The notes below the pieces were generated by a model. That model saw only the letters and a program-made list of their open reading frames with translations, was not told the DNA's origin and searched no databases. Shown here in pieces: positions 1 to 8,381 of a stretch of 64,000 nt of DNA. Source of the DNA: Hydrogenophaga taeniospiralis CCUG 15921 (lineage in GTDB: Bacteria; Pseudomonadota; Gammaproteobacteria; Burkholderiales; Burkholderiaceae_C); assembly GCF_001592305.1 (NCBI RefSeq), contig NZ_BCWR01000001.1, positions 124,001 through 188,000 on the forward strand, in the 5' to 3' direction. The position numbers were made by a program, and so were the translations under genes. Position 1 is the first letter of the stretch. Every line of letters begins with the position of its first letter.

Positions 1-1
1 G

Positions 2-664
2 GCACGGCACCGGCGCGTGGCCACGCCCTGGGCCTGGCTGGCCAAATGGCACATCATGCAGGTGGTGCAAGGCCTCTCGGGCGAACCCGCCAAAGACTTC
101 CAGCGTGCCATCGACACCGCCGACCGTGCGCTCGACCTGGAGCCCGCCAGCTCGCTGGCCATGGCCATCAAAGGCCATGCGCTGTGCCACTTGGGCAAGG
201 ACGTGGACGCCTCGCACCGCCTGCTGCAGGAGGCCACCCAGAGCAACCCGAACGACGCCATGGCCTGGCTGTACAACAGCGTGTGGTCGCAGATGTGGGG
301 AACACCCAAGGATTCGATGGTCGAAGCAGAAAACGCCCTGCACCTCTCGCCACTCGATCCGCAGAAATACTATTTCGAGATGATGTTGGCAACCAGCTAT
401 GCCGCCATGGAGCAATGGGAACGTGCCATCGAGCTCTGCCGTGCATCCCTGCTGAAAAATCGATACCACCTACCCACGATAAGAACCCTGCTGATCGCCC
501 AACACGAACTTGGCTATGCAGAGGATGCAAAGGAAACCTTTGCCCTCTTGATGCAACTGCAACCCCAATTGACGGTACAGCAGTATCTAGCGGCAGGAGG
601 CAAAAGTCCTTTGCGACAGCGGGTCGCGAAAGCGCTGACCAGTCTCGGTCTACGAATGCACTAA
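2..664 (+). CDS. Tetratricopeptide (TPR) protein, C-terminal part, cut by the left window edge
   Basis: The frame is open to the left edge, so the GTG at 17 is probably internal and the true start lies outside. About 220 residues are visible. They form successive helical pairs typical of tetratricopeptide repeats, with the alternation of small and aromatic residues seen in segments such as LGKDVDASHRLLQEA and AMEQWERAIELCRASLL. From memory this C-terminal block resembles the TPR tail of class III adenylate-cyclase-like proteins and of winged-helix/TPR regulators, but the N-terminal domain that would decide is not visible. It ends 17 bases before the haloperoxidase-like gene on the same strand, which suggests one transcript and a regulatory or scaffolding role for that cluster. 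The fold assignment is fairly safe; the function is inference. Confidence 0.7.
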   Translation, partial: ARHRRVATPWAWLAKWHIMQVVQGLSGEPAKDFQRAIDTADRALDLEPASSLAMAIKGHALCHLGKDVDASHRLLQEATQSNPNDAMAWLYNSVWSQMWGTPKDSMVEAENALHLSPLDPQKYYFEMMLATSYAAMEQWERAIELCRASLLKNRYHLPTIRTLLIAQHELGYAEDAKETFALLMQLQPQLTVQQYLAAGGKSPLRQRVAKALTSLGLRMH

Positions 665-681
665 CCAACAGGAGAGTCGAA

Positions 682-1767
682 ATGAGTGGAGGAATCAGCG
701 GGGGCATCAGTGGAGGCATCAGTGGAGGCATCAGCGGGGGCATCAGCGGGGGCATCAGCAGCGCAGTAGTCTCCTCCGACGCCCTCATCCTCAGCCGAGC
801 AGCCATTGTCGGCCCCTTCACCGGGGCGTCCCTGCACGCTACCGAACCCGGGTTCGACAAACCCGCCAACCTCAAGCTCTGGGCCGACGGACCGCGCATC
901 ACGGCCTGCTTCACCGAGCTGGTCGAGGGCCTGCTCTTTCGCACCCGCAACGGCCCCAAGGAAGCGCTGCTGGAGTTCGCCAACCTGCAGGCCAATACCA
1001 TCCAGCGCAAACCGCTCGTGTGCCTGCGCGCACCCACCAAGGCCCAGTTCAAGAAACAGCTCGATCTGGTCGCGGCCTACGCCGATCTGCGCGCCGACCG
1101 CGCGGCCGAAGTTGTGGCGCAGCTGACGCCGCCGCTGGCGTTCTGGTCGTCCATGGTCGGCCTGACGGCACACCGCCACCCGAAGACCCTGCAGCTGCTG
1201 GACCTGGTCTTTTCGCTCTGTGTTCATGTGGAGATGCGCTTCAAGCACACCTTCGCCAGCCTGCGGCCGGAAGCGTTTTCGCCGCAGATCCAGCCCATGA
1301 TCCAGACCCCCGGCCACGGCAGCTGGCCCAGCGGCCACGCCACCGAAGCCTTTGCCTTCGCAGTCCTGCTGGAAGCGTTGCTCAACGCCGCCTCGGCAGA
1401 AGGTGCCACCCCGCCCAACGGCACGGCCAGCCACGAACAGTTGCAGCGCCTGGCCGCACGCATCGCCGTGAACCGCACGGTGGCTGGGGTGCACTTCCCG
1501 GTGGACAGCGCGGCTGGCCGCCTGCTCGGCACGGCGCTGGCCGAGTTCCTGGTGGCCCGCGCCACCAGCACACGGGTGCACGAGCGCGGCTTTGATGGCC
1601 GCCTGTTCCACGGCCCGAACGGCGAGGCGCTGGACTTCAGCCTGCATCAGAAGATGGAAGGCCCACACCGGCAGCCGGCCTATACACGCTCGGCCACCAG
1701 CACGGGCGTGGGCAATGCCCCGCTGCTCGCCTGGCTCTGGGAGGAAGCGATCAAGGAGTGGCAATGA
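682..1767 (+). CDS. Vanadium-dependent haloperoxidase / PAP2-superfamily protein with SGGI-repeat N-terminus
   Basis: This 361-residue protein carries the three PAP2/vanadium-haloperoxidase motifs: K188 with R195-P196, the P216-S217-G218-H219 loop, and R265-x5-H271-x3-D275. These residues bind vanadate or phosphate in the family, and H271 would be the catalytic or metal-coordinating histidine. The start is set by AGGAGAG at 670-676, six bases before the ATG at 682. Residues 2-25 are six perfect SGGI repeats, which are not part of the family fold. No signal peptide or membrane helix is obvious, so a soluble enzyme is likely. Whether it is a haloperoxidase or an acid phosphatase cannot be told from these motifs; the spacing between motifs 1 and 2 fits the bacterial haloperoxidase-like branch. 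It sits between the TPR gene and a subtilisin-like protease, probably in one operon. Confidence 0.85.
   Translation: MSGGISGGISGGISGGISGGISGGISSAVVSSDALILSRAAIVGPFTGASLHATEPGFDKPANLKLWADGPRITACFTELVEGLLFRTRNGPKEALLEFANLQANTIQRKPLVCLRAPTKAQFKKQLDLVAAYADLRADRAAEVVAQLTPPLAFWSSMVGLTAHRHPKTLQLLDLVFSLCVHVEMRFKHTFASLRPEAFSPQIQPMIQTPGHGSWPSGHATEAFAFAVLLEALLNAASAEGATPPNGTASHEQLQRLAARIAVNRTVAGVHFPVDSAAGRLLGTALAEFLVARATSTRVHERGFDGRLFHGPNGEALDFSLHQKMEGPHRQPAYTRSATSTGVGNAPLLAWLWEEAIKEWQ
685..756 (+). repeat. Six tandem 12-bp units encoding SGGI
   Basis: Directly after the start codon of the haloperoxidase-like gene, six in-frame 12-base units of the form AGYGGRGGMATC follow one another. They use two main sequence variants (AGTGGAGGCATC and AGCGGGGGCATC). 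The unit length is a multiple of three, so slippage would change repeat number without breaking the frame. The near identity of the units suggests recent expansion or ongoing length variation. Confidence 0.9.
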
Positions 1768-1798
1768 GCGCCGCGGTGTATTGCGCTGGGGTGTCGGA

Positions 1799-3733
1799 AT
1801 GAGTGCGCCGGTCTGGCAGCCCCTGCCCACCGGGGAGTTCACCGGCATCGACTGGAGCGCCCCCGGTGCCATCAATGGTCAGGACCCCTACCTCGCCTGG
1901 GCTGAGGCCGACCACTTCGCCGGCTACCGTCGGGGCCCCGGCAAGAAGCCACCAAAGTGGTTGCCTATCGTGATCGAGCTCTCGTCGCAGGCCGACGTGC
2001 CCGCGCTGGTGGCTGCGTCCAGCACTGCCTGGCTGCAGATTCCCAGGGTGTACCTGAACGTACCCGGCCTGCGTTTTTGCAGCGCCCGCGTGAAGCCGCG
2101 TTTTTTCGACAAGCTTCGCAGCGACGACCATCTGCGCAGCCTGATCCAGCGCTTCGAACTCGGCCTGCCGGTGGAGCCGCACACGCATGCGCTGATCGAC
2201 CCCTGCACGCCCACCAGCCAACCCGCCCCGGCCCATGGCCTGCTGGGCGGCAAGGTGCTGGGTCTGATCGACGGCGGTCTGGCGCTGGCCAACAGCGCCT
2301 TTCTGGACCAGCATGGCCGCACGCGCATCCAGCATTTCTGGCGGCAGGACGCCTACCAGAACGGCAACTGGCCCGGCAACCAGCCGCGCCACCGCGAGCC
2401 GCTGGACCCGGCGCGCGCCGGCCCCACGCCGCACGACATGGGCTACGGCCACGAACTCTCGGGCACGGCCATCGACGCGGCCATGGCGGCCTACACCCGG
2501 CATGGCCAGGTGGACGAAGACGCGCTCTACCAACACCTGCAGCTCTGGGACCTGAGCATGCCCGTCAACCACGGCACCCACGTGATGAGCCTGGCCTGCG
2601 GGCCGGGCAATCCGCTGCACCCGATGCACGATGACGCCAGCCGTGCCGATTTGGTGGCCGTGCAGCTTGACTGGTCGAACGTGCTCGACACCTCGGGCGG
2701 CGCCATGAACGTGAGCGTGCTCGACGGTTTGATGTACATCCTGGCACGCTGCGCGCCGAGCGCGAAGGTGGTGGTGAACATCAGCTGGGGCACCCTGGCG
2801 GGGCCGCACGACGGCAGCTCCATCCTGGAAGCGGCCATGGACCAACTGATCGCCTTGTACGGGGGGCGGTTGCAGATCGCCGTGCCCGCGGGCAACGCCT
2901 ACCAGAGCCGCACCCACGTCAACGCCACGCTGCAGCCGGACCAGACCTTGCCGCTGCACTGGCGCGTGCAGCCGGACGACCGCACCCAGAGCTTTCTCGA
3001 AATCTGGCTGCCCGATGGCGCGCAGGACGTGAAAATCTGCGTGACGCCGCCGGGGCAGACCGAGCCCCTGCCGCAGCGTTGCATGGGCCAGTCGGGCGTA
3101 TGGACCGGGGACGGGTCGGACCCTTTGTGCGGTCTGATCTACCCCACCAGTTCGGCCCTGGGTAGCCGGGGTACCTGCGTGCTGCTGGCGCTGGAACCCA
3201 CCTTCAGTCGCAAGCGCTCGGCGGCCACCGCACCGTTTGGCGCCTGGCAGGTCACGCTCATCAACACGGGCTCGACCGACATCACGCTGGACGCCTACAT
3301 CGAGCGCGACGACGTGGCCATCGGCCAGAACACGGGTGCTCGACAGTCGTATTTTGAAGACGCCCACTACGACACCAGCGGCAACATCGGTTCTTTCGTG
3401 GACCACGCGGACGACCCCACGCCGATCCGGCGCAGCGGTACCTTCAACAGCCTGTCCACCGGCCAGAACACCGTGAGCGTGGGTGGCATCCGCCGCCATG
3501 CATCGCCCAGCGGGTACTTCGCGCTGTATTCCCCACGCAAGCCCGACCCGGACGCCAGCCGGCCCCAGCGCCCCGGCGTGAAGAAGGTACCCGACACGCT
3601 GCAGGTGAGCGACGACAACGTGGCCTTGTGGGGGGTACGCGCCGCGGGCAGCCGCAGCGGCAGCACGGCGCGCCTGGTGGGCACCAGTTCGTCCGCACCG
3701 CAAGAAGCGCGCGCCCTGCTCAACGCGCTCTGA
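1799..3733 (+). CDS. S8 family (subtilisin-like) serine protease
   Basis: The protein has 644 residues and an intact catalytic set: D158 in GLIDGG, H258 in NHGTHV, the oxyanion asparagine N366 in VPAGNA, and S630 in GTSSSAP near the C-terminus. About 150 residues precede the catalytic core, and no signal peptide is visible, so the enzyme probably acts in the cytoplasm or is exported by another route. The core contains a long insertion between D158 and H258 and a roughly 240-residue beta-rich insertion between N366 and S630. The chain stops only about ten residues after the GTSxSAP motif, shorter than the usual C-terminal helix. ATG 1799 was chosen because the upstream gene ends at 1767 and the protein reads naturally from there; the ribosome site is weak. 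The substrate is unknown. The placement 31 bases behind the haloperoxidase-like gene suggests joint expression. Confidence 0.88.
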   Translation: MSAPVWQPLPTGEFTGIDWSAPGAINGQDPYLAWAEADHFAGYRRGPGKKPPKWLPIVIELSSQADVPALVAASSTAWLQIPRVYLNVPGLRFCSARVKPRFFDKLRSDDHLRSLIQRFELGLPVEPHTHALIDPCTPTSQPAPAHGLLGGKVLGLIDGGLALANSAFLDQHGRTRIQHFWRQDAYQNGNWPGNQPRHREPLDPARAGPTPHDMGYGHELSGTAIDAAMAAYTRHGQVDEDALYQHLQLWDLSMPVNHGTHVMSLACGPGNPLHPMHDDASRADLVAVQLDWSNVLDTSGGAMNVSVLDGLMYILARCAPSAKVVVNISWGTLAGPHDGSSILEAAMDQLIALYGGRLQIAVPAGNAYQSRTHVNATLQPDQTLPLHWRVQPDDRTQSFLEIWLPDGAQDVKICVTPPGQTEPLPQRCMGQSGVWTGDGSDPLCGLIYPTSSALGSRGTCVLLALEPTFSRKRSAATAPFGAWQVTLINTGSTDITLDAYIERDDVAIGQNTGARQSYFEDAHYDTSGNIGSFVDHADDPTPIRRSGTFNSLSTGQNTVSVGGIRRHASPSGYFALYSPRKPDPDASRPQRPGVKKVPDTLQVSDDNVALWGVRAAGSRSGSTARLVGTSSSAPQEARALLNAL

Positions 3734-3785
3734 ACGCCCGATCACCCGGCGTGCGGTCCCCACCTCATGCAACAAAGGCCACCCG

Positions 3786-3868
3786 GGAACACCGCGGAAC
3801 CGGCTTTGCCGGGCCGCTGGTGTTGCCCCCTGGGGGGAGGCGCCAAAGGCGCTTCGGGGGGGCGACCT
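3786..3868 (-). repeat. Dispersed structured 3'-end element, copy A (behind the crp-type gene)
   Basis: Read on the minus strand, this element starts a few bases after the stop of the gene at 3869-4519. It shows a C-run, a small hairpin GCGCC-TTT-GGCGC, the pair CCCCCC/GGGGG, and a compound hairpin with outer stem AACACC/GGTGTT around CCGGC-AAA-GCCGG. Three other copies in this window share the layout with compensatory changes. It could terminate transcription or stabilise mRNA ends; neither is shown. Confidence 0.8.
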
Positions 3869-4519
3869 CTACCAGCGCGCCGGTAGGGGCTTGAGCAGCC
3901 AGATCCAGCGCTCGCGCACGGCAATGTAGCCGCCGATCTCCAGGTCTTTGAGCAGGCGGCTGACCATCTCGCGCGAACAGGCCAGGTACTGGGCCATCTG
4001 CTGGTGGGTCAGGCGCTCTTTCAGGGGGCGTTCACCGTGCTCATCGGGCTCGCGGGCCAGCTCGACCAGGAGGCGCGCCAGGCGGCCATAGACGTCGATC
4101 AGGGCCACGCTACGCGCGCTCTCGGTGGCCAGGCGGGCGCGGCGGATCAGCCGGGACATGAGTTCGAGGGCGAATTCGGGGTGGACGGCGATGTAGTCCA
4201 GCAGCGTGGCGCGCGAGACCACCGAACAGGTGCTCGCCTCCATGGCTTCGACGTTGGCCGAGCGGGGCCCGCCGTCGAGCGACATTTCGCCCACGTATTC
4301 CAGCGGGCCGTAGGTGCCCAGGGTCAGTTCCTTGCCACCGGCATCGGCCAGAAAGGCCCGCAGGCGGCCTTGCAGAACGATGTAGAGGGTGTCGCCGGTG
4401 TCGCCTTCCTGGATCAACAGGGCGCCGCGCCGGTAGCGGCGCTGCACGCCCAGCGCCGCCAGTGCTTCAACGTGGGTGCTGGGTGGGGTGTGGGCAGGTT
4501 GGGCGGCGGAGGCGGGCAT
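3869..4519 (-). CDS. Crp/Fnr-family transcriptional regulator
   Basis: This 216-residue protein has an N-terminal cyclic-nucleotide-binding jelly roll at about residues 20-130, with the characteristic GDTGDTLYIVLQGRLRAF strand pair and the GEMSLDGGPRSANVEA phosphate-cassette region. A long linking helix at about 125-150 and a C-terminal winged helix at 160-210 (LTHQQMAQYLACSREMVSRL) follow. It lacks the N-terminal cysteine cluster of Fnr, so an iron-sulfur oxygen sensor is unlikely; the phosphate cassette has an arginine, compatible with cAMP or another ligand. It lies 6 bases behind a LuxR-type regulator on the same strand and was probably transcribed with it. Targets are unknown. Confidence 0.9.
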   Translation of the reverse strand: MPASAAQPAHTPPSTHVEALAALGVQRRYRRGALLIQEGDTGDTLYIVLQGRLRAFLADAGGKELTLGTYGPLEYVGEMSLDGGPRSANVEAMEASTCSVVSRATLLDYIAVHPEFALELMSRLIRRARLATESARSVALIDVYGRLARLLVELAREPDEHGERPLKERLTHQQMAQYLACSREMVSRLLKDLEIGGYIAVRERWIWLLKPLPARW

Positions 4520-4525
4520 CCGGGG

Positions 4526-5221
4526 TCATGGTTGTGCGTACTCCGTGGCATTGTGAGGCATGGGCGAGACGATGCGCAAGGCGGGCACCACCGCCGGCAG
4601 GCTGTTGACGCGCTGCAACAGCTCGCGGATGCTGCCGCAACCGGTTTTTTCGCGCAAGGCCTTGATCTGGCTGCGCACGGTGGACTGCGCCACCCCGTGC
4701 TGGCGCGCGATGTCGGGGATGGACAGGCCCCGGCACAGCCCCAGGAGCACCGACTCTTCGCTCGGGCTCAGGTTCTGCGAGCGGGCGTACATGCGCACGG
4801 CCAGGTTTTCGCAGGCACTCTGGCGCGAGAGCGACACCAGCACGCACGGCGCGTCGGTCTCCAGCGGGTGGCTCAGGGGCACGAACGCCATCGAAAAGTC
4901 CCTCCCTCCCAGATTCAGCGACACCAGCCGGCGCTGCCCCCGCAGCGCCTGTTCGATGGCCTGCTGGATCTGCGCGGTGAACTCGGTCGTGCGACCCAGC
5001 AGGACGTTGCCGTGCGTCATGATGGCGCGCCCGCCGGCCATCTCATGGCGGGCCAGGTGGTTGGCGTGGCGGATGCGGCCGGTGCCGTCGATCACCAGCA
5101 GACCGTAGTCCACTTCGTCAAGCACGCGCAGCAGCAGCGACTGCGCCAAATCGTCCCGCGCCGGGGGCGCGATCGTCTGAAGAAAACCACGGTTCGAGAG
5201 TTGTTCGTTGGCTTGCCACAT
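4526..5221 (-). CDS. LuxR-family transcriptional regulator with PAS-like sensor domain
   Basis: The 231-residue chain has a PAS-like region at about residues 30-135 (VDYGLLVIDGTGRIRHANH is a typical PAS start) and a C-terminal LuxR/FixJ helix-turn-helix at about 165-220 (LSPSEESVLLGLCRGLSI and QSTVRSQIKALREKTG). There is no receiver domain, so it is not a classical response regulator; a small ligand or redox signal is more likely. The start ATG at 5221 is preceded by GGAGGA. It is the first gene of a probable two-gene unit with the Crp/Fnr regulator downstream. Direct targets are not visible; the thiamine-diphosphate enzyme and MFS genes just upstream on the same strand are candidates. Confidence 0.85.
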   Translation of the reverse strand: MWQANEQLSNRGFLQTIAPPARDDLAQSLLLRVLDEVDYGLLVIDGTGRIRHANHLARHEMAGGRAIMTHGNVLLGRTTEFTAQIQQAIEQALRGQRRLVSLNLGGRDFSMAFVPLSHPLETDAPCVLVSLSRQSACENLAVRMYARSQNLSPSEESVLLGLCRGLSIPDIARQHGVAQSTVRSQIKALREKTGCGSIRELLQRVNSLPAVVPALRIVSPMPHNATEYAQP

Positions 5222-5336
5222 GTGAGCGTCCTCCGTCGTGTCGATGGGAGAAGCTTACGAACACGGGCCATGCCACACGAGCGGCCAGTTGCCGGGCTTT
5301 CTGTGACTTATTCACGCCTTGTAACAACGCCCCGCC

Positions 5337-7046
5337 TCAGGCCGGGCGGGATTTTTGTGCGGCCTGGCGAATCGCCGAGAGTGTGCCCCGGGTGGTGATC
5401 ACCTCGGCGTCGAGCGTCACCTCGATCACCGTCCCGCTGGGCGCGACCAGGGCCCGCAGCAGCGCGGGCTCGAATTCGGCCGTGTGGGTGATGCGCTCAG
5501 CCGCATAGCCATAGGCACGCGCCAGGGCGCAGAAGTCGGGGTTGCGCAGGTCCGACCCACTCACGTGGGCCGGGTACTCGCGCTCCTGGTGCATGCGGAT
5601 GGTGCCGTAGGTGCCGTTGTTGAGCAGCAGCACGATGCTCTTGGCACCGTGCTGCACGGCGGTGGCCAGCTCCTGGCCGTTCATGAGGAAGTCGCCGTCG
5701 CCCGCGATGGTGAAGGCGGTGCGCCCGGTGAGGATGGCCGCGCCAATGCCGGCGGGCACGCCGTACCCCATGGCACCGTTGGTGGGCGCGAGCTGGGTCT
5801 TGTGACCCTTGACCAGGCCGTGGTAGCGGTAGAAGCGGTGCAGCCACGACGCGAAGTTGCCCGCGCCGTTGGTGAGCACGGCGTCGGCCGGCAGGTGCTG
5901 CTGCAGCGTGGCGATGAGGGCCGGCATGTCGATGCTGCCGGGCAGCACGATGCCGCCGTTGGCCGGATCGATGTTGGCCAGGTAGTCGGCGTGGCAGGCC
6001 TGCGTCCACTGGCCCCAGGCCACGCCCGGAGGCGCGGTCAATACCTCCAGGCTGCGCGCCGCTGCGTTCATGGTGGCGTTGATGGCCAGCGTGGCTTGGT
6101 AGACGCGGTTCAACTCTTCGGCGCTGGCGTGGATGTGCACCAGCTTCTGTTTCGGTACCGGCGCCTCGATCAGCGCATAGCCGCCGGTGGTGGCTTCGCC
6201 CAGGCGCGGGCCGATGGCGATCAGCAGGTCGCTCTCGCGCACGCGCTTGGCCAGTGCCGGGTTGATGCCCAGCCCCACGTCGCCCGCGTAGTTGGGGTGG
6301 TGGTTGTCGAAACAGTCCTGGAAGCGAAAGGCGTTGGCCACCGGCAGCTGCCAGTTTTCGGCGAAGCGTTGCAAGGCGGCCGCGGCCTGCGATGTCCAGC
6401 CACCGCCGCCGGCGATCACCAGCGGGCGCTCGGCCTGCAGCAGCAGTTCGCGCAAGCCGCGCAGCGCGCCCGGGTCGCTCCAGGCCTGCACCGGTTCCAC
6501 ACGCGGCAAGGGCTTGGCGTCCACCGGCTGGGTCAGCATGTCTTCGGGCAGGACCAGCACCACCGGGCCGGGCCGGCCGTTCATGGCGGTGGCGAAGGCG
6601 CGCGCCACGTATTCGGGGATGCGGCGCGCATCGTCAATGCGCTCCACACGTTTGGCCATGCCCTTGGTGCTGGGGCCAAAGAAGCTCAGGTAGTCGACTT
6701 CCTGGAAAGCCTCGCGGTCGCGTGCATCGCTGGCCACGTCGCCCACGAAGAGCACCATGGGCGTGGAGTCCTGAAAGGCCGTGTGCAGGCCAATGGAGGC
6801 GTTGGTCGCGCCAGGACCGCGGGTGACGAAACACACACCGGGGCGCCCGGTGAGCTTGCCCTGGGCTTCGGCCATGAAGGCGGCCCCGCCCTCTTGCCGG
6901 TTGATCACGAAACGGATGCGGTCGGCGTGGGCGTGGAAGCCGTCGAGCACGGCGAGGTAGCTTTCACCCGGCACGCCAAAGGCGTGGGTCACGCCCTGGG
7001 CGATCAGGCATTCAACGAGCAGGTGTCCAGCGATTTTTTGCGTCAT
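5337..7046 (-). CDS. Thiamine-diphosphate-dependent enzyme, acetolactate-synthase/decarboxylase-like
   Basis: This 569-residue protein has the three-domain layout of the acetolactate synthase and benzoylformate decarboxylase family. The N-terminal pyrimidine-binding domain contains the catalytic glutamate in INRQEGGAAFMAEAQG. A central domain spans about 190-330. The C-terminal pyrophosphate domain has the metal-binding motif GDGDFLMNGQELATAVQH followed by LLNNGTYG. Family members condense or decarboxylate 2-oxo acids; the exact substrate cannot be read from the sequence, and separate biosynthetic ilvB is usually elsewhere. Its start overlaps the end of the MFS gene by four bases (ATGA), so the two are translationally coupled, which suggests uptake and processing of the same organic acid. 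It is read after the MFS gene. Confidence 0.85.
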   Translation of the reverse strand: MTQKIAGHLLVECLIAQGVTHAFGVPGESYLAVLDGFHAHADRIRFVINRQEGGAAFMAEAQGKLTGRPGVCFVTRGPGATNASIGLHTAFQDSTPMVLFVGDVASDARDREAFQEVDYLSFFGPSTKGMAKRVERIDDARRIPEYVARAFATAMNGRPGPVVLVLPEDMLTQPVDAKPLPRVEPVQAWSDPGALRGLRELLLQAERPLVIAGGGGWTSQAAAALQRFAENWQLPVANAFRFQDCFDNHHPNYAGDVGLGINPALAKRVRESDLLIAIGPRLGEATTGGYALIEAPVPKQKLVHIHASAEELNRVYQATLAINATMNAAARSLEVLTAPPGVAWGQWTQACHADYLANIDPANGGIVLPGSIDMPALIATLQQHLPADAVLTNGAGNFASWLHRFYRYHGLVKGHKTQLAPTNGAMGYGVPAGIGAAILTGRTAFTIAGDGDFLMNGQELATAVQHGAKSIVLLLNNGTYGTIRMHQEREYPAHVSGSDLRNPDFCALARAYGYAAERITHTAEFEPALLRALVAPSGTVIEVTLDAEVITTRGTLSAIRQAAQKSRPA

Positions 7047-8293
7047 GCCGCCGATTGTGCCGCGCCGGAACCCTGCGGACCGGTACGGCGCCCCACCCCG
7101 AGCGCGGCGTACACCGAGATGAAGAGCACCACCGCCGCACCCGCCAGTGTCAGCGTGTACCAGCCGCGGTCCATGAACCCGCCGAACACCATGGGCGAGA
7201 TGGCGAAGCCCACGTCCAGACCCGAATACACGGTGCCGTAGACACGGCCGGTCGCGCCCTTGGGCGTTGCCTTCTTGATCATCATGTCGCGGCTGGGGCC
7301 GCCCACGCCCACCGCAAAACCGGTGGCGGCCAGGGCAACCATGGTGCCCGCCGCACCCAGCCAGCCGGTGGCACAGACCAGCAGCAGCAAGGCGCCACCG
7401 GACATGGACAGCGCCACCACGCGGTCGCTCTGCTGGGTATAGGCCGCGACGAAGCCGCCCACCAGCATGCCGAACGCACCGCACAACATGTAGGCGCTGA
7501 TGGTCAGCGTGGCAGCTTCGACGCTCACGCCGTGCACAGCCTTGAGAATGGAAGGTGCAAAGCTCTGCACCACCGCCAGCGTCATGGTGGACAGCAGGAA
7601 AAACGCGAAGCTCCACCACACCACGGGCAGTTTCAGATAGGCCAGATCGGAGCCCTTGGGGGCATCGGGGTGGCGCACATGCGCCTCGGTGCGCAGCTTG
7701 TCGCGCTGCCAGAACAGGAGTGCAAGGACCGACGCGTACAGCAGCGCCGCGCAGTAATAGGCCACACGCCAGTCGGCCAGCGCGGTGATGCCGACCAGAA
7801 AGGCCGGCGCAAGCGCCCAGCCCAGGTTGCCGGTGAGACCGTGGGTGCTGAACGCGTGCCCCAGGCGTGGCGGCGAGACCCGCTGGTTCAGGATGGTGAA
7901 GTCGGCCGGGTGGAACGGCGCATTGCCCAGCCCGGCCAGCGCCGCCACCACGACCAGCCCCGCATAGCCGGTGACTTGCGAAGCGGCCAGCGCGGCCAGC
8001 AGAAAACAGCCGATGGCCGCGAACAGTACCGGTCGCGCGCCGAACCGGTCCACCACGAAGCCGGCCAGGGCCTGACCCGAACCCGAGACGACGAAGAAGA
8101 TGCTCATGAGCAGGCCGACGTCCGAGTAGCTCAGGCCGAAGTCGCGCATGAACACCGGGAACAGCGGCGCGAGCAGCAGATGCGAAAAGTGCGAGGTGGC
8201 GTGGGCCAAGCCCACCAGGCCGATGACGCTGGCATCCTGCTTCAGGGGAACGGGGTTGGCGGGCGCGATGGCGCCGAGGGTGGCGGTGTTCAT
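7043..8293 (-). CDS. Major facilitator superfamily transporter
   Basis: This 416-residue integral membrane protein has about twelve hydrophobic segments. The inter-helix 2-3 motif VDRFGARPV matches the MFS signature G-x3-D-R/K-x-G-R-R in shortened form, and a basic central loop (RDKLRTEAHVRHPDAPKGSD) divides the halves. The start MNTATLG at 8293 fits the membrane protein; an upstream extension would add a non-membrane arginine-rich stretch. It is the first gene of a coupled pair with the thiamine-diphosphate enzyme, and it is divergent from an AraC regulator 88 bases away. That pairing suggests the AraC protein controls it. The substrate is unknown; an organic acid or drug is plausible. Confidence 0.88.
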   Translation of the reverse strand: MNTATLGAIAPANPVPLKQDASVIGLVGLAHATSHFSHLLLAPLFPVFMRDFGLSYSDVGLLMSIFFVVSGSGQALAGFVVDRFGARPVLFAAIGCFLLAALAASQVTGYAGLVVVAALAGLGNAPFHPADFTILNQRVSPPRLGHAFSTHGLTGNLGWALAPAFLVGITALADWRVAYYCAALLYASVLALLFWQRDKLRTEAHVRHPDAPKGSDLAYLKLPVVWWSFAFFLLSTMTLAVVQSFAPSILKAVHGVSVEAATLTISAYMLCGAFGMLVGGFVAAYTQQSDRVVALSMSGGALLLLVCATGWLGAAGTMVALAATGFAVGVGGPSRDMMIKKATPKGATGRVYGTVYSGLDVGFAISPMVFGGFMDRGWYTLTLAGAAVVLFISVYAALGVGRRTGPQGSGAAQSAA

Positions 8294-8381
8294 GCGATGA
8301 ATGGTACGGTTGGTGCTCGGCGGTGTTTTGCGATAAAAAGACAAGTCCTGTCGAATTCCAGCCAAACCACCCCACCCTCCC

